Of a DNA stretch of 64,000 bases, positions 40,184 through 51,900 are shown one piece after another. The stretch is from Daphnia carinata (lineage: Eukaryota > Arthropoda > Branchiopoda > Diplostraca > Daphniidae). The translations under genes were made by a program, and so were the position numbers. The stretch covers positions 2,315,773 to 2,379,772 of the forward strand of contig NC_081332.1 in the NCBI RefSeq assembly GCF_022539665.2. Reading direction: 5' to 3'. The first letter of the stretch is position 1, and every line of letters begins with the position of its first letter. The notes below the pieces were generated by a model that did no database searches, was not told the DNA's origin, and saw only the letters and a program-made list of their open reading frames with translations.

Positions 40184-43148
40184 ACTCTTCAATGAGCTAG
40201 GGGAGTAAGAGGTGGGCGAATAGATTACGGATTGGCATCCATTTTTTTTTCTTTTGAGCCCGGGCCCTGTTCAAGTCCTACGTAATAGTTCCTTCTTTTT
40301 TTTTTTTTTTTTTTGGTGTGTTTATTTATGAATTTATTTCATTTGTTTTTTTGTTTTTTTTTTTTAAGTCCTATTTCTTTCCCCCCCCCCCCCCCCTTCC
40401 AGAGACGTAAATGTCAGCTGTTTTTGACGGTCGTGTGATAACGACGATGATGACGTGACAACTATCATATAAGACAAATGTGATCTTTTCGTTTTGAGAG
40501 GGGAGTTAGGAAAAGATGACGAGAAAAAGAAACAAGAAAAACATAAAACAAAAGGTGTGTGTGTGTGTGTGTAGATAGTCAAGTCAAAAAGTATTTTAAT
40601 TGTTTCCTCCCGATGGTGGTCGGAGGAGCACACAACTATAGTTCCTCACAAAAAATGCACCTTTTTGCTGTGACGATGTCTGTTGCCAAAACAAAAACAA
40701 AAACTATTTTTTTTTGGTTGGCGGCTCATTTCAGTGAAACAACGTGCGATCAGGTCATCATTTGTTTAAATTTTTTGAGTTAGGTCATTGTCTTTACAGT
40801 GAGGTTCCTAAAAAAGAAATGCTTTAGCGGTTGTTATGTTCAGTATGTGCGTGTGTAATGTGGTCCATTTGGTGCGATAGGGTTTTTATTTAAAGAGGGG
40901 GAGGGGGGGGGGGCTGTAACCACGTACCTTTTTGAAAAAAAGAACCATCGCCACACCCTCAAGCTCTATGAGACGTCATTCTTGTATTCGTCATCTACAC
41001 TTTGTTAATTTTTTTTCCTTCCACCTCCCCGATGTATGGCAACTCGGAACGACCTGATCAATTTCAAATGGGGAATTGAATGTCTTCGTTTATCTTTCGA
41101 TAGAGTCGGATCCCTCCCTCGCGATGAATGTGAACGATGAATCTGATGCTTTCAAAGCGCCAACGTAAACCAGCACCTATATAACAAGATGTCGATGCAA
41201 ATGTGTGTGTGTTTTTTGGTTTTTTGACAACTTAATCCCCGTGATTGATTCTGTCCCTCGATTTTCAACGTGTTTTTGTTTGTTTCTATCTCACGCGTTC
41301 TGGTCTACATGTCGATTGTTACACACCTCCCCCTGATAAGAAAAGACAAAACGCAAACGAGTTATGACGAGCCAGTCGACCGTTTTTTTTTTCTCTTCGT
41401 GTTGTGTTTCATTTGTGCCCATTTTTTTTTTTTTTTTTTTGGTTTTAAGTAATTGGGTTGAAAAAAAATGATGCGTTGACTGGCCTTAAAGAAACTCGAA
41501 ATGTTCCTAATTATGTTCCTCGGGTACGGGTGTTTTCTGCGTACATTGCGAAACACGACCCATCCTTTTGCGTGTGTGTGTGTATGTGTGCGACACACTG
41601 TAATTTGTTTCTTTCAGTCAATCCCTGCCGACCGAATGAAAGATCGTTTTTTTTTTTAAAGATAGAAGTCTATGGGGAAAAAAGACACGTGGCATTCGTA
41701 CACCAGTTTTGCCGGTTCGATCCCGTCGCACGGCTTGTAAATCACATTTGTATCCTTGTCCATTTTCATAGTTGTCATTTTTCTTTTCTTCTCCATCCTG
41801 CGTCTAGTGTCTGTTGACTGTTAATTTTATAATTGTAGTTGTGTGTGTGTGTGTGTGAAAGTATCGTGAAAGCGAATGTCGTGTCTTCTTTGAAAACAAA
41901 GGAGAAACAAAACCAGAAAGAAAGGAAACTGTGTTTTTTAAAACAAGAATAGTTGATTTAGTTCCGGTTTGGAACGTTATCTGTGTAAAAAAAACAAAAC
42001 AAAAAACAAAAAAAACAAAACAAAAACCGTCTTGTTTCCAAAATGTTCGATCCTCTTCTATTTCTCTATACATAAAAATTTGTACATTTGTATCCTTTTT
42101 GAAGATGTTTCGTTCGCAGATGGCTGGTCTATGGGGGACTGGTTCCCGTACATCAGGTTTTTTTTTTTAATGAGTGGATTTGTTTTGATGGTGTAGCATC
42201 GCAAGGGCACGAAAGATATCGTTTTCTTTTTAATTTCAAAAACAATCGGTTGCCATTTTTTTTTTCTTTTTCGATTCTCGTTTGAAAAATTGGTTCGTTG
42301 GTGGTAGTTGGATTATAAGGAACTCAAATGTATTTTTGAGTGCTCTAGCAGATGTTGGCAGAGCCGTTGAGTTCTCAGCTGGTGTGGAAGACGGCAAGAA
42401 AAAGCTCTCGAGTCCAAGAAAGCACGTTCTCGCAGCCGGCAAGCATTACGTAGTATTGTAAAACCTATCAAATCCCCTTTTCTATTATCCTCCTTTTCCT
42501 TTTAAAATATTTTTTTTTTTATGTTGTATATGACAAAGAACGCCCCCTTACTCCCCCGTTTAAATCCACCCCCACCGTCACTCTTCGTGCTTTCCCCCCC
42601 TGTAATCTGTCCCCTCATTGTGTTTTTCCTTTTTTTTTTTTTGTACAGACCTACATTTCGTTGGATGGAAATTTGAAATGGTTTTTCTGTTGTCAGTCGT
42701 GGAAACAAGCAAAATACATCATTCTGTATTAACCATTTTTTTTTTCTCTTTGATTTTCAAGCAATGCACCTGGTTGTGTTGAAGAATTCGAAATTCTTTC
42801 TGTTATTTTTATTCACTTTAATCATTTTCGTTTTTGCTGCAATTCGGGCAGATTTCCTGTTGATTATTAAAGTAGACGATAGCAGAAACAATGTAGCATT
42901 GTTACGGATGGTAAATTTGAGCTTTGCCTACCACCACGGGAGCAAACATCGCACAATTTGAAATTTTTTGTTAGTAATGTCATATTCGTCGCTGCAAAAA
43001 TTGCAGTCTACCTTTAAATCTGACCCTACGGCTCAACTAACGAGCCACTAAGAAAAAAAAAGACGTCGGTCGGGTGCAAAATTTCATTACAATGTATTGA
43101 TCCAAACATTAAATATGGATTGTGGTTTGCCTCTCATCAACCACACGT
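40184..43148. other. Non-coding interval between convergent POU and FAM50 genes
   Basis: This 3-kb stretch follows the POU stop codon and must include its 3' UTR. The FAM50 3' UTR enters from the right. It has long T runs (for example 40296-40314), a 16-C run at 40381-40396, GT tracts and one octamer at 41195-41202. I found no clear AATAAA for the POU gene close to the stop. A 65-codon frame at 42764-42961 starts with a hydrophobic, signal-peptide-like segment, but nothing else supports it. Confidence 0.6.
40381..40396. repeat. Poly-C run of 16
   Basis: Sixteen uninterrupted C in the presumed 3' UTR or downstream flank of the POU gene. It is the longest G/C homopolymer seen in the window. 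Such runs are prone to length error in sequencing. Confidence 0.9.
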
Positions 43149-44755
43149 TCAAGGCGCGTTTTTCTTATTCTTGTCTTTGATACTATATTTTTCATATGTT
43201 TTCGTAGGGTCATACGGCTCCCACCTATGATATACAAAGCGTGTATGTTACAAATCTCATTTAGGTATGTTGTTAAACCTTCAAAATAGGCAAACTAAAT
43301 GAAAAAAAAAAAATCGATACCTGGATGCTGGGAATATGTGCTTGTTTCTTTCATACCAACTTCTCAGCAGTACTTTGCCAGCGTGAGATTCATCCTTCTC
43401 CACGCTTGCATCGCTTACTATTCGAATGTCGTCATGAACATCGAAACTGAACAAGGGACCACTTTTTCCTCTTGCCTGAAAAACATTGAAATAAAATAAA
43501 AGTAATCAAACAGATATAAATAGATAAACGACTCGCTACGCTGAGAAATGTATCTCAATTCGAGGGAATACCTTTGTGACTATAAAATCATAAAACGAAT
43601 AATGGTGAGGTATTATGAGATCCTCTTTCACATACATCAACTGGTCGGCAGAAATTGTTTTCAATTCATGGAAATCTTTCCTTAGTGACTCGAGGCAACG
43701 CTGCAAAAATTGATAAATCGTGTTTCCTAATGGGAAAATAACATTGTAGAGACAATGTAATTCAAACATTTGAAAGTTTACCTTTTTTCATGCGAGTCGT
43801 TTTCCTATGACCCGACCCGTCCCAATAGCTAATTCAAAAATAAAGTGTTAATTAAAAATTTGTGAGATAGCATCGCGTGTACGCATGATAAAAAATTACA
43901 TGCCTGTAGGTAATTTCTATAGGTTCTTGTTTTAAAGCTTCTTGTTTAGTTACCCATTCCTGGAATAGTTGTCATTTTTCCAAGGTTGTTATTAGATTAA
44001 TACTTGTACACTATCTTGTGCTACATACTTGACGAAGTTCCTCGCGAAGTTTATTTTCTTCTTCTTCTCTGTCTCTGTCAGGCAAAAAACTCGTGTCTAC
44101 ATCGGGGTTTTTATTTCCTTTAATTTTTTTTGCCACAGGTTCCCCTTCACTGTTATCCAATACATCGGTTTTTGGCGAGGAGGCACTTTGCTACAAACAT
44201 GAACACATTCCATGAATAATGGCACAAACAGGTATGCTTACAAGTACTTTAACTTACAATTTCTTCGTGGTCTTCCTCTTCTTCTTCATCACCGTCTAAT
44301 TTAAAAGACAGGGATTTAATTTGCTGTTTCTGTTTCTTTTTTTCTGCTCGTTTGGCTTCCAATTCTCTTTCAATTTCTCTCTCTTTTTCTTTAAGTTTTT
44401 TGGCTAATTGTTTTTCTCTTTCTTGAACAATCACCTCTTGCTTTGCTTTCATTTCATCTAGTGTCACTAGACCAATTGTTGAAGTCTAGAATAAACAAAA
44501 GAAACAATTGCTGAGTATGGAACATATCAGGTTTACAACTGAATTATTGTTATAGCTGGCTTATTTAAAACAAACCTTTAACTGTTGTTCTACTGCATCA
44601 TAATGTGTAGCAAATTTATCTTTTATTCCAGAGAGTTTGAGTTCTTCTTCAATTTTCTTTTTGCGAAACTCAACTTCTTCCTGGGCTTTTTCTCGTTTCT
44701 TCATCATCTGCATTGCTCTACTCCCTTCACTGGCAGCTCCTTTGTATTGCGCCAT
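43149..44755 (-). CDS. FAM50A: FAM50/XAP5 family nuclear protein
   Basis: Eight coding exons on the minus strand: 44755-44576, 44485-44258, 44190-44029, 43959-43904, 43828-43782, 43726-43572, 43475-43321, 43224-43149. They join in phase to 352 residues, close to human FAM50A. The N-terminus [15 protein letters not shown], a charged coiled-coil segment rich in Glu and Lys (about 15-130), [33 protein letters not shown] and the C-terminal block ending HIFPASRWEPYDP are family hallmarks. Human FAM50A is nuclear and linked to the spliceosome. XAP5 homologues also act in transcription of ciliary genes. The intron after exon 4 uses a GC donor. The gene faces the THAP gene head to head. Identification is very secure. 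Confidence 0.96.
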
Positions 44756-44774
44756 GTTGAATGAGGTTCTTCAC

Positions 44775-44904
44775 CTGTTTGATATCTGGAACAGCAAGTC
44801 TTAATCAAAATCGAACTTCGAATTCCCTGTTTGCTGTTTAAAACTGATTTTTATGACAGCGAAAACGTAAAATCACAGAAACTAAAACGAACAAGGAATC
44901 TTAC
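44775..44904 (-). other. Likely 5' UTR intron of FAM50
   Basis: On the minus strand a GTAAGA donor begins at 44904 and an acceptor ending in AAACAG lies at 44775. That leaves a short leader of 18 bases before the ATG at 44755. Sequence-only prediction; RNA would confirm. Confidence 0.5.
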
Positions 44905-45363
44905 CTCAAATAACTAAAAAAAAATTGGCTTTAATATTTTTCTAGTATTGTTTTTGAAAACCTTGTTTTGACGCCGTCAAAATTTCTTCGTCGTATACAA
45001 AAATCCCTTGTTTGTTGTTATTTGCTGTTGCACTTGCACTCAAACAAATCTTGTCTGCACTTCGTTCGTTTTTTTTACAACGGCCTTATGACTCGACTTC
45101 GTTACCAGGTTACCAATAGAATTACATTCTCACCATAGTGTAGTACAAAGGAGGTGAAACAACTCTCCTTTTAACAGCCCACCGGCCCACCTCGAGTGAA
45201 GCCTGTTTTCGGACGAGGAGGTGTGGCCTAACTTAAGAGACTTATAGCCAACACCACCATCGGAATAAGTTAGCAACTAGTTCAACAACAAATCAGTCAT
45301 TTTATTCGTACTGAAAACGTTAATGGTGTGTGTTGTTAACGCATTGATAGCATTCTTGCAGAA
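44905..45363. promoter_or_regulatory. Divergent promoter region between FAM50 and THAP genes
   Basis: The two start codons are 608 bases apart and face away from each other. With the predicted FAM50 leader intron removed, under 460 bases remain for both start regions. No TATA box is obvious. Runs of homopolymer, so common left of 43 kb, are almost absent. The region probably serves both genes, though core elements could not be pinned down. Confidence 0.55.
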
Positions 45364-47452
45364 ATGGTAAATAAATTGTGCTTCGTCGATGGTTGCCAAA
45401 CTCGAAGTAATCAAGAAAATGGCCCTGCCGCGTTCTTCCGTCCGCCAAAGGATAATTTCGATGAGTGGAAAACAATTTTCCCAGAGAAAAAACTTATGCA
45501 GACTTCTCGTTTCTGCTGGAAGCATTTTGATGACGAAGACATCGTTAAGGGGAAAATGATAGGCGAAGAATTTTACCCCCAGGAACGTTGGCGTCTCAAA
45601 AAAGGAGCTAAGCCAAAACATCTTCTAGGTATACTGAGGTTACATTGTCCCTTGTATATTTCTTTGTCACTATTATTTTCTACTTGCACACCCTGCTCCA
45701 ACAGCCAAAGCTAATCTTCCACCATTGACAACTTTGAGTACTAATCCAGGTAATCTAGTTACATGATGAATGAGTGCCTCTTCTAATGGCTGTAGAATTT
45801 GCTAATATTCTCATTTGTATTCTCTGCCACAGTTGGGAAGAACCATTTAAATTCAAGATTGAAGACCATCAGTTCTATTTTGGATGCACCGTCTAGGTCA
45901 TCATCCACTGTTCTCTCAAACAGTAAGACCACACACAGCAGCTCACATCTGGTTGAGGTGATGATGGACCATACATATTATATTTCTTTGGATCCGGAAA
46001 TGCAATTGCCCAAGCGATCAGTTCCATCGATCGGTATACCGTTTCTGAGATACTTTAGCAAATTATTTAAAAATTTTCTGACTGATGCACTTGCCAACAT
46101 TTAGAATCCAATGTGTCATTGCCACCTGCCTCCAAAGATGTTTCTATTAATTCTGAAACAGAAACCCGAGAGCTGGATCTCAATCCCAATGACTGTTTGA
46201 TGAGCCATGAAGGTACATTAAGTTGAGATTTTTAAACCCTATTGAATCTCATTTGATAATTGATCATGATTTAGGTACAAGCACAGACTCGACACTACCT
46301 AGCCCAGATCCGATCGAATTGATAGGTCTTAAACCCACTGATGTTTCTACTGATGAACAATCTAATTTGGCTGAGCCTTCGGTGGGATTTAATGGTATAT
46401 GGTTTCCTGTTGACGTTAACTTCATCGTATGTGCTCGCGCTAAATAACCGTTAAGCCATCTATTTTCAGATTCTGCTATTGATGCAGTTGCCTTTCAAGC
46501 TTTAAAAGAAAATGTGAGACTTCCATCTGATTCTTGGAGTTGGATGCATAACGGCAAAACCGCTGCCTGTATGAGTTGGTTTGATGCCCCCGACGGAAGT
46601 TTAGTTATAAAGACACTCAGAGTTCTATCAACAAAAAGTGTGTCTTTCCACGTTGGGGGGAAACCAGTTTTACCGAATGTCAAAAAAAGCTATCGCGACT
46701 ACGCCGAAATTAGCGGCTTTATCAAAACCCTCGATGGTCATAAGGTGTGCAAAGGAATCATTAATTCTTCGGTTGTGAATGTTACGGCAAAATGCGCCAT
46801 TTCAAAAGATGGCGATGTTTGGCGGTCGACGTACTGCAGCTATTTAGCAAATTCGAAAAGTGAGCTTTGCACTGGGTGTTCTAAGGCGTTGAGATATATA
46901 AAGAAGAGATCTGTCAGTAACAAAAAAAGAGGGATATCTAAGAAGAAGCTGGTTATAGCGAATCAAAAAATTAGGCGGATGAAGTCAAGAGAAATGGTAA
47001 CCCGAAGCATTCAAAATTTTCATGTAACAACTTGTCACCAATATTTTTGTTTTCTTTCAGGTTTTTGCATCGAAACTCAAAGCAATGCAAGACAAGTGCT
47101 GCGCATTAGAAGCAGATTTAAGGGACAACAGCTTTGAAGCTGTCATGAAGAAATTAAGTGAACAGGTATAAGGATCGTGTAGTAGATAGCTATATATCTG
47201 TTCTCATATATTAAAACTTGTCTACTATTATCAGAACAGAATAATAAGGAGATTTGCCAAATAATTTCGACGCAGATGCAGACAAGATCTCGAACTAAAG
47301 GTGGACTTAGTGTTTGTCACAGTAACACAGTACCAAATTTTGTGAGCCGTTTGAAAAAGAGGTCTCGAAACACTAATACCAAATTTTGTGCGCCGTTGAA
47401 AAGGTCTCGAAACTCTAGTCACTTAATCACATTGTTATCGCTGATACCTTAA
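45364..47452 (+). CDS. THAP zinc-finger domain protein
   Basis: Eight exons: 45364-45628, 45705-45749, 45833-46033, 46105-46212, 46275-46394, 46470-46996, 47061-47165, 47240-47452, in phase, about 527 residues. Residues 1-89 are a THAP DNA-binding domain. The C2CH ligands are C6, C11, C51 and H54, with W35 and the RFCWKHF block. The usual AVPTIF box is degenerate (near GAKPKHLL). The middle is Ser/Thr-rich. About 247-400 is a conserved-looking block (for example SWSWMHNGKTAACMSW) followed by a basic coiled-coil segment. I do not recognise a transposase catalytic core. THAP domains are sequence-specific DNA binders related to the P-element transposase domain, so this may be a host regulator derived from a mobile element. 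The last acceptor is ambiguous: using the AG five bases upstream ends the protein at 47264. Confidence 0.85.
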
Positions 47453-47660
47453 AAAAGAATGTGTCACGAAGGTGAAACTAACTGCTGCCTCTCTTCTGTG
47501 ATCCCCATTGGCATTCTAATATGAGAACTTACATAATGGAATGTGTAAAAGTGAAATATTATTTCGAATCTAAACGTTTGAAACATGTGTTATTGTTCAA
47601 AGACCAAAAGGAGGTCCAGGCAAGTTGCAAACTAGCCAAAATTGCTCATATCAAAGATGT

Positions 47661-47666
47661 AATAAA
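47661..47666 (+). terminator. Poly(A) signal AATAAA for the THAP gene
   Basis: Canonical AATAAA about 210 bases after the THAP stop codon, on the same strand. No gene starts in between. Confidence 0.6.
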
Positions 47667-48742
47667 AAAGTAGTAACTCAGGTTGATTTTTATTTATTGT
47701 AAAATTTCAAGTGTTTCAGTGTTACTGCATGCTATATAAGCCTCATTATTTATAATGGGCTACTTTTAAACGACAAAATTGATCATTAAATTTATTCCAA
47801 ACGAACTAAGCATACAAATAGGATAACATAATATCAGAAAGGTTATAACGGTAAATTTCATGTCATCTTATTGCCATGGCGATTGCTGTTAGGGACAATT
47901 CCCCTTGTTTGAACTAAGAATATTTTCCAATTGGGTGCAGCCTTTACCATTCAAGGTCGGCTACTAGGCGTCTCTAGCTAAAGTGAACCCGAAACAAATA
48001 CAGGCTTCAATCGAGGTGCGCTGTTACAACGAGAGTTGTCACCTCCCTAGTACACCATGCTTTCACGGCCTTCCACAAAAAGAGTTTTCTCAGTGCTGCC
48101 ATCTTGCGATCAAAATGGAATTTACGTTTCATTATTACAAATTCAACCGAATATCGGCCATCGCGCCAGTATGTTACGCTATTTCGCATACTCTGGTGCT
48201 CTAGCCGTCTACGTACAGTACTTAATAAATTCCCATTTTCCCATGGAATAGCATAAGAACCAAGTCATTGCAACATTTTGTATCTGTAGAATCGATGAAA
48301 AAATTGTCGTAAACAAGAAAAGTGTAGATAAAAATGTAATTTTTTAAAAATTTTCGTACTCTGGAGTTGCACTATATTCAACAGACATGAAAAAAGTATC
48401 ATTCTTTTTAAAAATTTATTGTTGATGTCAATTCTTTCATAACTTTGTTTTAAGAAATTCATTGGAGCTTTGGCCCACAGCGCCATCTCCTGGTATTGCC
48501 AAATGAAACTGAATCTCTTCAGTTGTTGCACTTCGCGGAGGGTAGGTAGGCAGTCGTACGTACATGGTTTCATGCATAGCGTTTCCGAACTCTTATATCT
48601 CTCTGCTACCAATGTATTTGGTTCATACGGCGATGGTATCCGCTCTCTGTGTCTTTGGAGAATAACTCTTCTTGCAACATGGCGGTCGTGCAATAAATGT
48701 AAAGGTGCAGGGTAGAAGACTCTAGTGTTGAATGATTAACAA
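47667..48742. other. Interval between THAP and Cbl with the likely Cbl leader exon
   Basis: No protein gene is supported. A minus-strand open frame of 142 codons (48265-48693) starts at a non-ATG codon, has no recognised domain and overlaps the Cbl promoter side. The right end, around 48670-48742, looks like a non-coding first Cbl exon: it contains an ATGGCGG-type motif and ends at a GTGAGT donor. Confidence 0.5.
48679..48696 (+). promoter_or_regulatory. Possible uORF in the Cbl leader
   Basis: The frame ATG-GCG-GTC-GTG-CAA-TAA (peptide MAVVQ) sits in the proposed non-coding first exon. The surrounding AACATGGCGG resembles a YY1-type element found near start sites, so the motif may act on DNA rather than be translated. 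Confidence 0.3.
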
Positions 48743-48908
48743 GTGAGTTTCGAAAGCAACAATCGCAAGTTTTTTTCAGTGGGGCGATTGTTTTTCCGGT
48801 GGCGGAAAAGTTAATACTGGCTCTTTTTTTCAAGACGAAAGTTTCTTGCCTTACCAACTAATTGTGTCGATATTGAGTTTCAAGAGAAGTGTCGGGTGTA
48901 TTTTATAG
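48743..48908 (+). other. Likely 5' UTR intron of Cbl
   Basis: A GTGAGT donor at 48743 and an acceptor with a TTTTATAG end at 48908 bracket 166 bases. The spliced exon then begins 44 bases before the ATG at 48953. Prediction only. Confidence 0.45.
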
Positions 48909-48952
48909 GCACGTCATCTGCAAAAACTTGAATAGAAGATACCGAATTTGAC

Positions 48953-51900
48953 ATGTCATCTTCAATGTATTGCCTGTTATTCATGGATTTAGCTGAACGG
49001 TTCCAGATCAAACTGAGTATGGCATCAAGACACAGTCCGCATCAACAGCAGGCTGTACCAAATGCCCAGCAGCATCAACAGCAAAATAAGAATATTACTT
49101 CACTTCTGTCAAAACTTCATGGTGCATTTGCTGAAGCGATGGCTCCTCCCAAATTAATGATAGACCGCCGTGCATTAGAAAAAACATGGAAACTAATGGA
49201 CAAAGTGGTTAAACTCTGCCAACATTCTAAAATGAATTTAAAGAATTCTCCACCATTCATCCTTGACATACTTCCAGATACCTACCAGCATTTGCGTCTC
49301 ATCTACACAAAATATGAGGACAATATGGTAGCACTGAACAATGAAGAATACTTCAAAGTGTTCATTGAAAACCTTATGCGGAAGTGCAAACAAGCTATCA
49401 AGCTGTTCAAGGAAGGAAAGGAAAAGATGTTTGATGAAAATTCTCACTATAGACGCAACTTGACAAAGCTAAGTTTGGTGTTCAGCCACATGTTAAGTGA
49501 ATTGAAAGCCCTTTTTCCTGGTGGCATGTTTGCTGGTGGACAATTTAGAATTACAAAAAGTGATGCTGCTGACTTCTGGCGTAATTCATTTGAGGACAGG
49601 TAAACTAAATTATGTACTTAGCAAGCACTTGAACTTTCATTTTATGTTACATTTTCTCTGCGTAATTTAATAGTTTCCTCCCTAGTCATAGCAAGCCTTT
49701 TGAGCTGTTCTTTTATTTTGTCATTGGCTTTGTTACACTTATTTTAATATTTGAAGCCATTTCATGTGAATATAAAGAAATTGTGTATACCATGGCTCAA
49801 GAGGTTTTAGAATGCAGAAGGGCATTATGTTTTAAAAAAGTATTTGATATATTGCATTTAGTTTATGGGACGAAGTTGTGGTTTATGAAAGGTCCAATCA
49901 ACCATACGAAAAAGCGATAAATTCTAGATAATTTACATCAGGAAATCCTGGCAGATAGGCTATAGTATTTCCGTTTAACGGATGGCTTTCGTCACCTTGC
50001 GTTCTTAGTAACAAAAAATGCATTATATTTCAGAACCATAGTTGCATGGAAAATTTTCAGGCAAACCTTGCACGAAGCCCACCCGATCAGCTCTGGTCTG
50101 GAGGCCATGGCTTTGAAATCGACGATCGACTTGACTTGCAATGACTATATCTCCAACTTCGAATTTGATGTTTTTACCCGGTAAGACTGATTCGCTCGCT
50201 AATTTCATGTGTGAATCTGTGTTTGATTAACAATTTTTCTACGAGGGTTGCGCTTAAAGCGATGGGCCATAATACGGTGCCCACATATATATATTGAACA
50301 TTTCTAGCTTTTCATCAATTGCCATTATCGCTGCTTTGTTATAATGAAATTGTGTCTCAAGTGAGATCATTTTTACCGTCATCATCATTGCTGGGTCGTG
50401 GGTTCTTTTCACTGACATCAGTTTCCGACTTAGTTGCTGACATATCCCGTTATTTAGTTTTTAAGACTTCATTCAATTTAGACCTTTTTGACTTCGCTTA
50501 TTCTGTATAGCAGTAGTTTAGAGTGGAATTCAAGTGGGTGGGCTATAGCTGTACAAAGTGTGGTTATTCTATTACATTTTTTGTGGTGACAAATTTTACT
50601 TGTCATTTGTAGATTGTTTCAACCGTGGTCCACCTTATTACGAAACTGGCAAATTCTGGCCGTCACTCACCCAGGCTACGTGGCGTTTCTGACCTATGAC
50701 GAAGTTAAAGCAAGATTGCAGAAATATATAAACAAACCTGGAAGGTAATCATAAGTTTAAAGCTACCTGTTGCTAAGTTTTTAACCGTGTCGTTATTTCA
50801 ATAATAAATAATAAAAATTAATTGTTTGTTCAATCTTTACCCACTTTGTATAGTTACGTTTTCAGATTAAGTTGCACCCGCTTGGGTCAATGGGCCATCG
50901 GATATGTTACTGCAGATGGAACTATTTTGCAGACAATTCCCCAGAATAAATCTCTCTGCCAAGCATTACTTGATGGGTTCAGGGAAGGATTGTAAGTTAA
51001 AATTATTTGCGCTTTCTCAGTACAATACCTTTAAGACGTTAGTTTCAGTTTCTTCGACGCATTCGAGTTTTTGTACCTCTCTATCTCGATTCCCTCGTAG
51101 TTCTTTCATTTTTAATTCATGTTGCTCTCTTCGTTAAAAGAAAACTTAATGAAACGAATGATAGCAGGCACCTGTTATATATAATCAAGAAGTACGTGGC
51201 AAAATCGGAAAACGTAAAGAATGCGTCGCAGAAATAACAATGCATAACAACAAACATTTAACATGATTTCTCCTTTTAATCGCATTGAAGCTATTTATAT
51301 CCTGACGGTCGATCTGTGAATCCCGATCTTAGCTGGGCTGTAGCGGCAACACCTGAAGACCATATCCAAGTGACACAAGAACAGTATGAGCTCTACTGCG
51401 AAATGGGATCTACTTTCCAGTTGTGTAAAATCTGTGCCGAAAACGATAAAGATGTCCGCATAGAACCGTGTGGTCATTTGCTCTGCACGCCTTGCCTTTC
51501 GTCGTGGCAGGTAAAGGCATACTTCTTTGACTCGATTGTTTTTTTTTTTGTGTGTGTGAAATTTTTATCAGTAGTGTGATCATCTGTGATTTAAAATGGC
51601 ATGTAACAGGAATCTGAAGGACAAGGATGTCCTTTTTGTCGTGCGGAAATCAAGGGAACAGAACTGGTGGTTGTTGATCCATTTGAACCTAGCAAGAACA
51701 ACATTCGATCTGTATTGAATTCAGCCAACAATAACAGTGCTCTCAATATTGCCATTGGAAACGAGTCCATGGGACACGAAGAGGTACTAGGCATCGCACA
51801 TCGATGAATGAAGCGTAACTTTCCTTGTTCATCTATCTTTCGCTGTCTGTCTGCTTTCGTGATGTTTTGTTTGCCCCGCTATTCGTATATCTCGTATGGG

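Noticed and set aside
41713-41723. tRNA B-box-like GGTTCGATCCC
   Set aside because: No A box or cloverleaf upstream at the right spacing.
48265-48693. 142-codon minus-strand frame between THAP and Cbl
   Set aside because: Non-ATG start, no recognisable domain, and it overlaps the predicted Cbl leader. Most likely chance.
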